Assembly (NCBI RefSeq): GCF_902459645.1
Contig: NZ_CABPSK010000001.1
Span: 682,001 to 746,000 of the forward strand
Length of the DNA: 64,000 bases
DNA from: Pandoraea pneumonica
GTDB lineage: Bacteria > Pseudomonadota > Gammaproteobacteria > Burkholderiales > Burkholderiaceae
Direction of reading: 5' to 3'
The position numbers and the translations under genes were made by a program. The stretch's first letter is position 1, and every line of letters starts with the position of its first letter. Of the stretch, positions 44,401-52,648 are shown piece after piece. The notes below the pieces were generated by a model. That model made no database searches, was not told where the DNA came from, and saw only the letters and a list, made by a program, of their open reading frames with translations.

Positions 44401-46936
44401 GGCACTTGCCCGAGAGGATGCGCTGCCGGAGCGCCCGGTTTCCGTCCGTGGCGAGCCGAAGGCCGACGATATAGCGGCCAATGTGCCGTCGCATGACTCG
44501 ATAGCGGCGAGCGCGTTGCCTTCCGCGCTGCCGACGAACGGCACGGATTTACCGTCACACGCGTCAGTCGATGTGTGGAGGCGGGCGATCTGGAAGCGAG
44601 TGTTCGAATGGTTGCTTCAGACGTCGCCTGTCCAGCCTTTGACGCTCGACGGAATGCGGGGTCTGGCGAGTGCCGAGCGCCTCGCTGGTTGGCAGCTTCG
44701 GTTGATGCAAGTCTGGGAATCCAACGCGCTTGGGCTTGCGACCGAGCAGGGCGACGTCAGAAAGCCGTTGATCGCCCCGACTGGGCGCAGCGACTCACCG
44801 AATTCGGCGGTCACGCGTGATGCCTTCGACGACCCGACGCAACACGGGATTAGCGCCCGCGATGCCGTTCCAGATGCCGAATCCTCGTCAGCGTTGGAGG
44901 GGGGCGAGTCGCTTGGCGAACGTGGCGCTTCGAACGAGTCCGGCACGGCAGTGGCCAAATCCGAAGTCTCAGGGGGCTCTCAGGCCGTCTTAGTACCCCG
45001 CACAACAAGCGCATCCAGTAGCCCAGCCGTTTCTAGCAAGTTCGCTGGTTCAGTGGAGCAACGTGGGCCAGATAGCGATATCGCTCCGGAACAAACCGGT
45101 GTTGCCGTTGGCGCCAGTGATGCCGTTGCTGCCGTTGATACGGTTGAAGCAGTTGACGTTGCTGATGCGACTGAAACCACTGATGCCGTTACCGCTGCTC
45201 ATGCGAACGACGTCGGTAACGCCAGCGCATCGGATGCATTGCAGCGGCTATTGCAGGTTCACCGAGAGATGACCTCCCTCGGCGCGTCGTTGGTCAGTCG
45301 CACCGGGGGGCTGTCGCAAGAAGCGCGCGCTACGTTACAGCGCGACCTTGGCCTGAGCCGCGCAATGCTGATTTCCGGTGTCGGCACGCTCGCACCGCAG
45401 GCTTGGGCTGCCGTGGCGGATATTGTTGTCTCCGTGAGCGAAGCGATTCCCGCCGCTCATCGCGAATCGTTTTACGACGCCATCGTCAAGCACACACCTG
45501 TCGCGTCACCGGAGGCATCCCTCGCCGTTGCGCGCTATTACGCCAGTGTTGTCGCCGCATTGCTGGAAGGCTCGACGCTGGACCTCGAAGCGTTGAGCGA
45601 AACGGCATCGATGAATAGGGCGCTCGATGAAGACAGTGTGCACGCCACGGAGCATCGGGATAACGCGGCATCACCTGCCAGTTCCGCATCGACGCTCTCA
45701 ACAAAAACTGACGCACAGCCTGACGCACCCCATCACTCTGCGGACACAGCCTCGCGTCCCACACCCGATCAGACGTCGCGCCGGACTTCGTTTCCCGAGT
45801 CGACTGCGCGCCAGCGACCGGCCCAACATCGCTCTCAAGAAAGTGGCCCCGATATGGCATCCACGCAGCCTACCGATTTTCTCGACTACGTCGCTTCATC
45901 GGACTTCCGCAATGGGCGCGGGACGCATCCACCAGGGTTGTCCGTCTGGTTGCATCAGGCGATGCAGACGGGCGCGGCAGCGCTGCGTCAGGTCCTCACG
46001 CCTGCCGCTATCGACGACGATTTGGCCGGACGTTGGCTCGATCTCGTGCCGGTTGACCTGTGGCCCGGCTTTGCCCGCCTGTCGTCGCGCGACACCGCCG
46101 AGATTGACCGAATGCTACGTCTGTCGGCGGATATCACCGATCTCTTCGTGCTGAGTCTAGATACACACCCGGGAGCACATCCGGCCGCGAACACGCCTGC
46201 AAAGTTGGCGCGCGCCCGATGGCTAACGCTCTTCGGATGGCTCTTTGCGCCACAGCGCGCTTACGCAGGCGCAACGTTTGCCTCTGCGCTCGCCACCCGG
46301 TTGTCCAAAGCGACGTCCCGTGAGATGTCGCCCGTGCTGGCAAGCCGGATACGGGAGCAGACCGGCATCGACATTGCGGTGCCGAGCGCCAACTCGAGCG
46401 ACCTATCGCAAACGCCAACTCGGGTGATACATGCCGGTGCCGTGCTGCTGTGGCCGTTTCTTTCGCGTCTATGGGAGGTGTTCGATCTCATGGAAGCGTA
46501 TTGGGAAGATGGGCACCGGCGCAGCCGTTTTGTCAGCGATGCTGCTGTCGAGCGGGCGGTCTTGATGCTTCACTATGTCGTGAGCGGACGCACGGAAGCG
46601 CCGGAGTATGACTTGGTGATGCACAAGCTGCTATGCGGCCTGCCATCGAGCGTGCCAGTCGCGCGGCACATCGAGGTCACTGCGCAAGAAGACACCATCA
46701 TCAATGACCTGCTTCGCTCCATGATTCAGCACTGGTCAGCGATAGGCAGCACATCGCCAGAAGGGCTGCGAGAGGCCTTCTTGCAGCGGGCAGGCGTGTT
46801 GTCACTGGGCGAAAACGGCTGGCATCTCAAGGTGGAACGGACTGCCTTCGACGTGCTGCTCGAGCGTCTGCCTTGGGGAATTTCGACTGTGCACCTTTCG
46901 TGGATGCCACAACCGTTATGGGTGCAATGGGTATGA
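41480..46936 (+). CDS. contractile injection system tape measure protein (Pvc14-like)
   Basis: 1818 residues from ATG 41480. The N-terminus (HRIDHLAFDLTFTA, then GVIRIDRLDIDLGSVPVADL) and the C-terminus (LERLPWGISTVHLSWMPQPL ending in VQWV) are the two conserved ends of the CIS_TMP family; the centre varies in length and sets the tail length. Three related helical modules are visible at about 291-345, 606-677 and 894-967 (pattern AL-x-G-x3-LYD-x-W ... RHY ... LL). They are joined by low-complexity Ala/Asp/Val/Glu-rich linkers. A 12-residue tandem repeat occupies about 194-265. Unlike phage tape measures, there is no transmembrane segment. Ends in an ATGA overlap with the ATPase gene. Confidence 0.92.
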   Translation: MNTRHRIDHLAFDLTFTAGGLDMSQSDALRSLVVDRLLPVVSTVFDNRAPGEGVIRIDRLDIDLGSVPVADLPEALAESLSDALEQALAERGGDVPGHGAPVVTRFESAVDADTASLMGFLTSGRLPDRLAAVTDAGRAVRGDVRADEGQGRRQAARKRPWEESRQEVGQEVGQEVRQDAQADVEADTQGDTERDTRSDAQGETQRDTRSDAQDETQRAAYSDAEALSRSDRQSDAQGQTSPDRQSDAQGRTPPDRHSNAQRQTPDDAQFDEPSETQHDVQSAAQTHVSNAPLEALLARVLAGDVEPIRRLLLSSASRDVQIARLVRQFPEAQIEAMLYALRPAEAQRWLADLDAIDETLAVAGWTANAREAAQLVAREKLLAIGLTPLSAGGLQTPWHEIWQAVLIGERAGLGTQNTAKAGQDIATRAAQVLRQVELAQLAPAPLMLAVLRRLAGTSAHGRAAVMDRPISPGTAANVGDVNKVVNVDDMADVTNAADVVDLANVPNVPNGLPFAEIDIADGEGREVEIASERLVAKAASRDDSVPHKLTKEAEGEAGTEAWTRAADAKEEDRATAELATMGGNSVAQGDWRGANETLTETPYSAHLLARTRVLLANAFARGQSQALYDVWPQLMREAPTLVRDALRHYAAYPDLRDRMAMSLPVSLLEDMLALLAAQMPESQSEQAALTGWARRRAWSEAVAAAFSGTSAEIEGEEGSDGASPSMLVDEAWRHMSADAAVVAADGTPEPTNLATPHVSTAEAQLHDEVVRPGSTLETNPALVAHSGTVAASVPDESASPNDGESTPRVSHTGAAGEREQQKSESPAEAMPPSPDIADEAMMSAAAGRNPAAARPAQPIAGKPSDEQSAIEISVAPDPDNESAVAKVEAGATGGHVGERGRLIEALLSGESAPLYDDWADWLSTRGEMLTSAFRHYGRRDEVLTRIVAGFPENMLLDLATLLHPASAVYWRSLRALAREDALPERPVSVRGEPKADDIAANVPSHDSIAASALPSALPTNGTDLPSHASVDVWRRAIWKRVFEWLLQTSPVQPLTLDGMRGLASAERLAGWQLRLMQVWESNALGLATEQGDVRKPLIAPTGRSDSPNSAVTRDAFDDPTQHGISARDAVPDAESSSALEGGESLGERGASNESGTAVAKSEVSGGSQAVLVPRTTSASSSPAVSSKFAGSVEQRGPDSDIAPEQTGVAVGASDAVAAVDTVEAVDVADATETTDAVTAAHANDVGNASASDALQRLLQVHREMTSLGASLVSRTGGLSQEARATLQRDLGLSRAMLISGVGTLAPQAWAAVADIVVSVSEAIPAAHRESFYDAIVKHTPVASPEASLAVARYYASVVAALLEGSTLDLEALSETASMNRALDEDSVHATEHRDNAASPASSASTLSTKTDAQPDAPHHSADTASRPTPDQTSRRTSFPESTARQRPAQHRSQESGPDMASTQPTDFLDYVASSDFRNGRGTHPPGLSVWLHQAMQTGAAALRQVLTPAAIDDDLAGRWLDLVPVDLWPGFARLSSRDTAEIDRMLRLSADITDLFVLSLDTHPGAHPAANTPAKLARARWLTLFGWLFAPQRAYAGATFASALATRLSKATSREMSPVLASRIREQTGIDIAVPSANSSDLSQTPTRVIHAGAVLLWPFLSRLWEVFDLMEAYWEDGHRRSRFVSDAAVERAVLMLHYVVSGRTEAPEYDLVMHKLLCGLPSSVPVARHIEVTAQEDTIINDLLRSMIQHWSAIGSTSPEGLREAFLQRAGVLSLGENGWHLKVERTAFDVLLERLPWGISTVHLSWMPQPLWVQWV
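42059..42274 (+). repeat. 36-bp repeats inside the tape measure gene
   Basis: Five units of 36 bp (12 codons): 42059-42094, 42095-42130, then after a 36-bp divergent unit 42167-42202, 42203-42238 and 42239-42274. Consensus peptide RxxSDAQGxTxx. A separate 12-bp tandem (GQEV repeats) lies just before, near 41975-42010. The period keeps the frame, so copy number can change without breaking the gene. Confidence 0.85.
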
Positions 46937-48297
46937 CCGACACCATCACCCCACTCACGGCGAACGCCGAGAGCTTGTCGCGCGAAATCGCGTGGTTCAA
47001 CGCGGTACTCGAGACGCGCATGCATGCCTACTTCATGCACGAAGGCGGCCCGCACGACATTCACGCGCACACGCCGCCGGACTTGACCGGCGACCCGTCG
47101 CCATTTGCCAAGACGCTACAGGCGCTGGGGCTGGCCAAGCATTTCGACGCCCGTGTGGTGCTCATGCTTGCCATGCTGCCGCACATCAGGCCGCAGGCGC
47201 TCGATTTGCTCTTCACGCAGAACAAGAACACCGAGCGACAGTTCACCGAATTCGGCGGCTGGCGCGGCCAGCATCACAGCGGCTTGCTGCCGACCTGCGA
47301 AACGGCGGCCTTCATACTCGCCGGTGACGACCTCGCGCGACGGTTCGAGATTCTGCAACTGTTCGACGCGGAGCATACGTTTGCGCGGGAATCGATCTTG
47401 CGGCTAGAGCGCCGCGCCGAAGGCGAGCCTGCGCTCGCCGCTGCGCTGCACGTCGAGCGCGACTTTCTCGAACGCTGCACGTCCGGCAGTGAACACAAGC
47501 CCGATTACAGCGCGGGGTTTCCGGCCAAACGCATCACTACGCTGCGCGACTGGCACGACTTGGTGCTAGCGCCGGACGTGATCGACGAGATCGACCAGAT
47601 TCGGCAATGGCTCGATGGCGGCGAAGCCGTCATGCAACGCTGGCAACTCGATCGAATGGTCAAACCGGGCTTCCGGGCGTTGTTCTACGGGCCGCCGGGC
47701 ACCGGCAAGACGCTCACGGCGTCGTTGCTAGGCAAGGCGGCGGGCGTCGATGTCTACCGGATCGACCTGTCCAAGATCGTCTCGAAGTACATCGGCGAGA
47801 CCGAGAAAAACATGGCGAATGTATTCGATCAGGCGCAGAACAAGCGCTGGATTCTGTTCTTCGACGAAGCCGACGCACTCTTCGGCAAACGCACGGAAGG
47901 CAGCAGCGCCAACGATCGTCACGCGAATCAGGAGGTCGCCTATCTCCTCCAGCGGATTGAAGACTACCCCGGCGTCGTGCTGCTCGCGACCAATCTGAAG
48001 GGCAATATCGACGAGGCCTTCGCACGGCGCTTCCAAAGTGCCATTCACTTTCCGTTGCCCGATAGCGAACAACGCTTGCGCTTATGGAAGAGCCTGTTCC
48101 CGAAAGGGAAGGGCTTGGGGCCCGACGTCGATCTCGTGACGCTGGCCGAAAACCATGTGCTCTCCGGTGGCGCACTGCTCAACGTTGCCCAGCATGCGGC
48201 CATGCGCGCCGAGCGTGAGGGGCGCGATACCGTCAGCCATGCCGATCTACTGCGCGGAGTGCGGCGTGAACTCATCAAGGAAGGGCGGACGATCTGA
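46933..48297 (+). CDS. eCIS AAA+ ATPase (Pvc15/Afp15-like)
   Basis: 454 residues from ATG 46933, coupled by ATGA to the tape measure. An N-terminal helical domain (about 1-190) precedes one AAA+ module: Walker A GPPGTGKT (about 254-261), pore-loop region KIVSKYIGETEKN, Walker B WILFFDEADALFG (about 306-318), sensor-1 LLATN and arginine finger AFARRF. Afp15-type ATPases are required for particle assembly and may load or remodel cargo or the tape measure. One copy, cytosolic, no signal peptide. Confidence 0.93.
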   Translation: MTDTITPLTANAESLSREIAWFNAVLETRMHAYFMHEGGPHDIHAHTPPDLTGDPSPFAKTLQALGLAKHFDARVVLMLAMLPHIRPQALDLLFTQNKNTERQFTEFGGWRGQHHSGLLPTCETAAFILAGDDLARRFEILQLFDAEHTFARESILRLERRAEGEPALAAALHVERDFLERCTSGSEHKPDYSAGFPAKRITTLRDWHDLVLAPDVIDEIDQIRQWLDGGEAVMQRWQLDRMVKPGFRALFYGPPGTGKTLTASLLGKAAGVDVYRIDLSKIVSKYIGETEKNMANVFDQAQNKRWILFFDEADALFGKRTEGSSANDRHANQEVAYLLQRIEDYPGVVLLATNLKGNIDEAFARRFQSAIHFPLPDSEQRLRLWKSLFPKGKGLGPDVDLVTLAENHVLSGGALLNVAQHAAMRAEREGRDTVSHADLLRGVRRELIKEGRTI

Positions 48298-48298
48298 T

Positions 48299-51200
48299 AT
48301 GACCATCCTGTTCTCCAACTCTAAGCGCACGTGTACACGGATCGTCACGATGTGTGCGGCGCTCGCTGGCCTGATGCTGCCCATACCGAGCCATGCGACG
48401 GCCTCGGCGGTGAGTGCCCCAAGTGCGCCAAGTGCCGCGTCCGCTCCCAAGGCAAGTGCGGGCGCGCCGGACTCAGCGCCCGCATCGACAGCGCCCGCTA
48501 GCGTCCCAGTCGCTGCTATCGCCCCTGTAGCCCCTGTCGCTTCTTCGGCAGCCCCGGCGATGGCATCCACGCCGGTCGCGCCGCGACAGGCTGCACCGAC
48601 GCAGTCGCCGCCACCAACGCCCACATCCGTGCCGACGGAACCGGTTGCCGCGCCTGCTGCACCGGCGCCCGTCATTCGCACGACGAACATGGCGCCGCCG
48701 ATGGGCAGCGATGGCAAGCCGATGACGCCGCAAGACGCGCTTCGTATCGTGAACACGGTACAGGTGGCGCCGGAACCGACGAGCGGCGTGGGGGCGGTGC
48801 TGATTTCCGCCGATGTGGTGCGTCACCTGCCACCAGCTACGCGCCGCGCGATTCAGCAGGCGTTGCTGACGATCTACTCGGATGATCCGGCGTATTTGCA
48901 GGCGTATCGCGAAAGCACACGGCCGTTGTCGGACAATTTGGTCGGCCCGATTACGCTCTCGTGGCTCAACCGATTCTGGCTCGATTTCAAGATGCAACCC
49001 GTCGGCAACCTGACCAACGCATCGGTACAGGCGCTGCTGAAGTTTGCGAGCATTGTGCGGGCCCATCCGCAGTGGAAGACCGATCTCGTCAGCGCCGATC
49101 TGGGCCGTTGGATCGACAGCTTCGAGCCGCGAGAACAGGCGCGCTATTACCAGATTCGGCTCGCGGGCACCGACGATGAAATTGCAGCGATGCTTTGGCT
49201 TTATCACCTCGATACCGATGGGCGCCGCAACGCAGGCCCCGACCCGGATCGTGCGCTGCTGACGATCTATAACTACACGCTGGAGGCGAATGACTTCCGC
49301 CTGCTGGCGTCGAAGTCGAAAGTGATCGACAAGCTCTCGGCGCTTCAGGACAAGGTTTATCTGAACCAGCCGTTGTTCGACGCGGCGGTGCTCGACGCGC
49401 TGAAGGATCTGGGCACGCAGGCCGACGCGTATTTGCCCGAAGCGCGTGCTGCCGCTGTCACCACCACCTACCAGCTGACCGATATCTCGGTGCAGCAACT
49501 ACGGCAAGCTGGTCGCGTGCCCGCGCCGATCATCGATGCCGTGTCGGGTCTGACAGAGGAATACGCCAGTCAGGCCGACTTCAACGAGGCGATTCTCGAT
49601 GCCACGTCTGACGTGAAGATCGCCGTCGACGCGTACGTGCCCGACATCATGCGCGCGGCGCAAACGCAGACCACTTATGTGCTGACGGCGCAGGCACTGG
49701 CCGAACTGGCCGCGAGCCGCCGCAACGAAGCCGTGCCACCGGTGATTCTCGACATGCTCAAGGGCTTGCAGGGCCTGCAATATCCGCAGTTGTGGCTGTT
49801 CGATCACGCCGTCATGGCGCGCTTGCGTCAGGGCGTGGGGGCGTGTCCGACAGGCATTCCGGGCAGTGTGGCCGATGCCCGCAAGATTTCCGCCGAGCAA
49901 ATGCAGCAGCTCTCGGCGGTGTTGAAAGATCCCGCGCTATTCGCCCAGCTCGATGCGCTGTGGAAGAAGGGCGATTGCAGCAACGTGGACGTGCTGACGT
50001 TGCCGCAACTGATGCAAACGCTGTACGACCGGTTCCGGCCGTCGCTCGTGGCCACGGCACGCAAGCGCCCGGCGTTCGATCCGACGCAACGCGTGCAATG
50101 GAGCGGTGCGGGCTGCGGCTGTGTGCTCGACGCCTTGCAAGGGGAGGTCTACGGTTTCTTCCCGTTCTGGATGGCGGGCCCGAAACAAATCGTCGACTTC
50201 AGCACGATTTCCCGCGTTGGCTATTACGGCGCAACGTTCGACGACAGCGGCAAGCTACAACAGGCGAACGACGGGCGCAGTTTTGTCGACCTTGCCCAAG
50301 CGAGCGTCGGTCTGCCCGACGATTTCGTCAGCGTCGCGCAAAGGCACCAGAGCAACGTGCTGTGGGTGATTCAGCGCAACGATTGGCGGACATGGGCGCG
50401 GCTGGAGAAGAATCGCAAGGCGCAAGTGCTGGAGCGCGTGAGCGACGACATCGTTCGCCTGCTATCCACGCGGCTGAAGAACTGGACGGCCGAGGTATCG
50501 AACCACCTGCCGTTCGGTGCGCGCTTTGCACCGACCAATGGTGGCGGTGTCGTGATCTTCTTCGACGGCTATCCGGACGACCCGGTGTCAGTGCAGATCT
50601 TCAATCAGTTCATCGACAAACTGCGCACCGATTTGAGAAAGGCCGGGGCGGGCGACCGAATCGACATCATGATGCGGCACGACCGGGTGGGGCACGGCGT
50701 GTATGACTACGGCAATCTTTTCCGGCTGATCATGGAGAACGACCGGAATCCATCGACCGATTTGCTCGCGAAGGTGACGCGCGAGCGGAATCGGCGTCCT
50801 CACTTTTTGGTGCTGCTCGACGAGCCGACCACCGACTCGAAGAAAGCGCTTCGCCTCTCGGTGGAGGAGGGGTTGCACGGCGAGGAGCGTCAGATCGTGC
50901 TGCGTCAGATCGTGCCGGTTATCACGTTCGATCACGACAACTGGCAGCAGCTACAGGACGACATCGTTTACGCGCAGGACAACTTCGGCGGCATCGGTTT
51001 CTGGCCGATACAGTTGCGCAGCGATGGGAAAGCGGCAGAGGGCGGGAACAAGGCGGGGGGCGCGAGTGGGGCAGATGCTGTTATTGCAGCGGTCGACCCG
51101 ACGCCGGGCGTGCAGGAATGCACGGTCACGCGAAGTGTGAGCGAATGTCTGGCGGACTATTACCAAAAGCCCGCCGGTGCGCAGTCGTCTGCCGTATGCA

Positions 51201-51508
51201 AGACCGTGTGCGAAAACCTATACGCGTTCCGGCTCGCGACGAAGATCATGTTGCTGCTGCTGGTCGGGTGCGGTGTGGCGTACTACGTGTCGTGCCGCTG
51301 GCGCGAACTGATGGCGCGTTACTACCATGCGCCCGCGCTCGTGGTGGCGGCCGTCTGGCTCTTGCTCTCGCTGGCTTTGCTCTTCTGCGACCCGTTCCTG
51401 CGATGGCTTGCGCGCGGCTACATGATTCCGATCTTCCTCGTGCTGTTCATCATCGCGCTGATCGCTTGGTATCAGTACCAGTTGAAGGCGCGAGATGAAC
51501 AGCCCTAG
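48299..51508 (+). CDS. exported, membrane-anchored protein with a GH18-like domain at the end of the eCIS operon
   Basis: 1069 residues starting one base after the ATPase stop. Layout: Sec signal (about 5-31, ALAGLMLPIPSHATA), Ala/Pro/Ser-rich linker (about 32-125), a large alpha-rich domain of unknown type (about 130-590), then a region that looks like a degenerate glycoside hydrolase 18 barrel (about 610-905: EVYGFFPFWMAG, SRVGYYGATF, VVIFFDGYPDD, IGFWPIQL). The catalytic DxxDxDxE of chitinases is not intact. Near the end are CxxxxSVSEC-type cysteines and three membrane segments (about 983-1000, 1011-1030, 1041-1062). It should span the periplasm while held in the inner membrane. Candidate for docking, release or wall-passage of the particle; not a standard Afp/PVC component. 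Confidence 0.65.
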   Translation: MTILFSNSKRTCTRIVTMCAALAGLMLPIPSHATASAVSAPSAPSAASAPKASAGAPDSAPASTAPASVPVAAIAPVAPVASSAAPAMASTPVAPRQAAPTQSPPPTPTSVPTEPVAAPAAPAPVIRTTNMAPPMGSDGKPMTPQDALRIVNTVQVAPEPTSGVGAVLISADVVRHLPPATRRAIQQALLTIYSDDPAYLQAYRESTRPLSDNLVGPITLSWLNRFWLDFKMQPVGNLTNASVQALLKFASIVRAHPQWKTDLVSADLGRWIDSFEPREQARYYQIRLAGTDDEIAAMLWLYHLDTDGRRNAGPDPDRALLTIYNYTLEANDFRLLASKSKVIDKLSALQDKVYLNQPLFDAAVLDALKDLGTQADAYLPEARAAAVTTTYQLTDISVQQLRQAGRVPAPIIDAVSGLTEEYASQADFNEAILDATSDVKIAVDAYVPDIMRAAQTQTTYVLTAQALAELAASRRNEAVPPVILDMLKGLQGLQYPQLWLFDHAVMARLRQGVGACPTGIPGSVADARKISAEQMQQLSAVLKDPALFAQLDALWKKGDCSNVDVLTLPQLMQTLYDRFRPSLVATARKRPAFDPTQRVQWSGAGCGCVLDALQGEVYGFFPFWMAGPKQIVDFSTISRVGYYGATFDDSGKLQQANDGRSFVDLAQASVGLPDDFVSVAQRHQSNVLWVIQRNDWRTWARLEKNRKAQVLERVSDDIVRLLSTRLKNWTAEVSNHLPFGARFAPTNGGGVVIFFDGYPDDPVSVQIFNQFIDKLRTDLRKAGAGDRIDIMMRHDRVGHGVYDYGNLFRLIMENDRNPSTDLLAKVTRERNRRPHFLVLLDEPTTDSKKALRLSVEEGLHGEERQIVLRQIVPVITFDHDNWQQLQDDIVYAQDNFGGIGFWPIQLRSDGKAAEGGNKAGGASGADAVIAAVDPTPGVQECTVTRSVSECLADYYQKPAGAQSSAVCKTVCENLYAFRLATKIMLLLLVGCGVAYYVSCRWRELMARYYHAPALVVAAVWLLLSLALLFCDPFLRWLARGYMIPIFLVLFIIALIAWYQYQLKARDEQP

Positions 51509-51524
51509 ACCATCGTTAGCCGCC

Positions 51525-51548
51525 CTGCGACGCCTTAGTGCGTCGCAG
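51525..51548. terminator. hairpin between convergent genes at the eCIS end
   Basis: Perfect 9-bp stem CTGCGACGC / GCGTCGCAG with a 6-nt loop, 17 nt after the last eCIS stop and overlapping the stop of the convergent flavoprotein gene. No T-run on either side, so termination would be weak or factor-assisted. Confidence 0.5.
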
Positions 51549-52098
51549 CGTGCAGACGGGCGGCGACCTGCGCCACGCGCGCCGCATAGCGCTTGACCGT
51601 TTCGAGGTCGCCGCTGGAGATTTCCTCCGTCGTGGCATCGGCGGGCGACTGCACCAGTGCGCCGACCGAGCCGCCCAGATTGTTCACGTCTTCGCGCGTC
51701 GCGGCTTTGGTGTTCGCGGGCAGCAAGCCGAGGCTGACCCAGATGCCGCCGTGTTGCGAGGCGAGCGTCTGCAAATAGATCAACGTGACTTGCTTGTCGC
51801 CGTTCAGGCTCGCGCTGTTCGTGAAGCCACCGAACACCTTGTCTTGCCAACCGCGTCCGAACCACTGCTTGGACGACGCATCGGCAAATTTCTTGAACTG
51901 CCACGGCACCGAGCCCATGTACGTGGGCGTGCCGAAGATGATCGCCTGCGCTTGCGCCAAGGCCTCCCAACCGGCATCGCTCACGTTGCCGTCTTCACTG
52001 ATTTCGATCAGCTCGGCACCGCTGCCTTGCGCGGCCGCTTCGGCGGCCCGCTTCGTATGTCCGTAACCCGAAAAATAAACGATGGCCGTTTTTGCCAT
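51535..52098 (-). CDS. WrbA-like flavodoxin-fold NAD(P)H:quinone oxidoreductase
   Basis: 187 residues. FMN-phosphate loop YFSGYGHTKRAAE at the N-terminus, second FMN loop GTPTYMGSVPWQFKKFAD, and the third contact around TNSASLNGDK. Two-electron reduction of quinones is the usual role, protecting against redox cycling. AAGGAG precedes ATG. Divergent from an HxlR regulator, a pairing often seen for quinone- or aldehyde-responsive reductases. Converges on the eCIS operon. Confidence 0.92.
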   Translation of the reverse strand: MAKTAIVYFSGYGHTKRAAEAAAQGSGAELIEISEDGNVSDAGWEALAQAQAIIFGTPTYMGSVPWQFKKFADASSKQWFGRGWQDKVFGGFTNSASLNGDKQVTLIYLQTLASQHGGIWVSLGLLPANTKAATREDVNNLGGSVGALVQSPADATTEEISSGDLETVKRYAARVAQVAARLHAATH

Positions 52099-52178
52099 GA
52101 CAACTCCTTACACACCGAGAAATGCCGGATTGGCACTGGAGCGTCGATAGTATATTTTGTATAGCAGCCTAACAAGAA

Positions 52179-52202
52179 GTTACCTGGTGGTAACTGGTTA
52201 CC
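52179..52202. promoter_or_regulatory. alternating GTTACC/GGTAAC sites, candidate HxlR operator
   Basis: Three half-sites in alternating orientation: GTTACC (52179-52184), GGTAAC (52189-52194), GTTACC (52197-52202). They form two overlapping palindromes with 4- and 2-nt centres. The block ends at the HxlR ribosome site, fit for autorepression, and lies 81 nt from the flavoprotein start. Confidence 0.55.
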
Positions 52203-52213
52203 GGAGGGATATC

Positions 52214-52609
52214 ATGCCGCGCAATGCCGCATTGGCGAGGACTGACGACGTCGCGAGTCGTTACAACGTCTATATGGAGGGCTGTCCGGCCCGGCTTGTA
52301 TTTAGCCGATTGGCGGACAAGTGGTCGCTGCTGATCGTGAAGATTCTTCGCGACGATGCGCAGCGATTCAATCAATTGCGCCGTGAAATCGGTGGCATCT
52401 CGCCCAAAGCGTTGAGCCAGACGCTGCAAAAACTCGAGCGTGACGGGCTGGTGCATCGCGAGGCGTTCGCCACGGTGCCGGTGACGGTCGAATACTCGCT
52501 CACCGAGCTAGGCCGCACGCTATCGGAACTCGTCGACCCGCTGGTGGCCTGGGCGGAAAACCATATCGAGGAAGTCTTGCGCTCCCAGAACCGTTTCGAT
52601 GATCATTGA
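52214..52609 (+). CDS. HxlR family transcriptional regulator
   Basis: 131 residues from ATG 52214 (GGAGGG 8 nt upstream); the frame is open further left, but that covers the operator. Winged-helix HxlR pattern: CPARLVFSRLADKWSLLIV, RFNQLRREIGGISPKALSQT, LERDGLVHREAF, VEYSLTELGRTL. One N-terminal cysteine (in GCPAR) lies where HxlR redox and electrophile sensors carry theirs. Probably controls the divergent quinone reductase gene. Confidence 0.93.
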   Translation: MPRNAALARTDDVASRYNVYMEGCPARLVFSRLADKWSLLIVKILRDDAQRFNQLRREIGGISPKALSQTLQKLERDGLVHREAFATVPVTVEYSLTELGRTLSELVDPLVAWAENHIEEVLRSQNRFDDH

Positions 52610-52648
52610 CGTCAGATTGACCAACCCATCCATAGATTGGAAATTCTG

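Noticed and set aside
48155-48298. Upstream extension of the 1069-residue protein
   Set aside because: It overlaps the ATPase gene and would bury the signal peptide that starts at ATG 48299.
25971-51508. Type VI secretion system
   Set aside because: No TssJ, TssL, TssM, TssB/C pair or ClpV; DUF4255, CIS_TMP and Pvc15-type ATPase are eCIS marks.
25971-51508. Intact prophage
   Set aside because: No capsid, portal, terminase, integrase, holin or endolysin genes, and base composition is like the neighbours.
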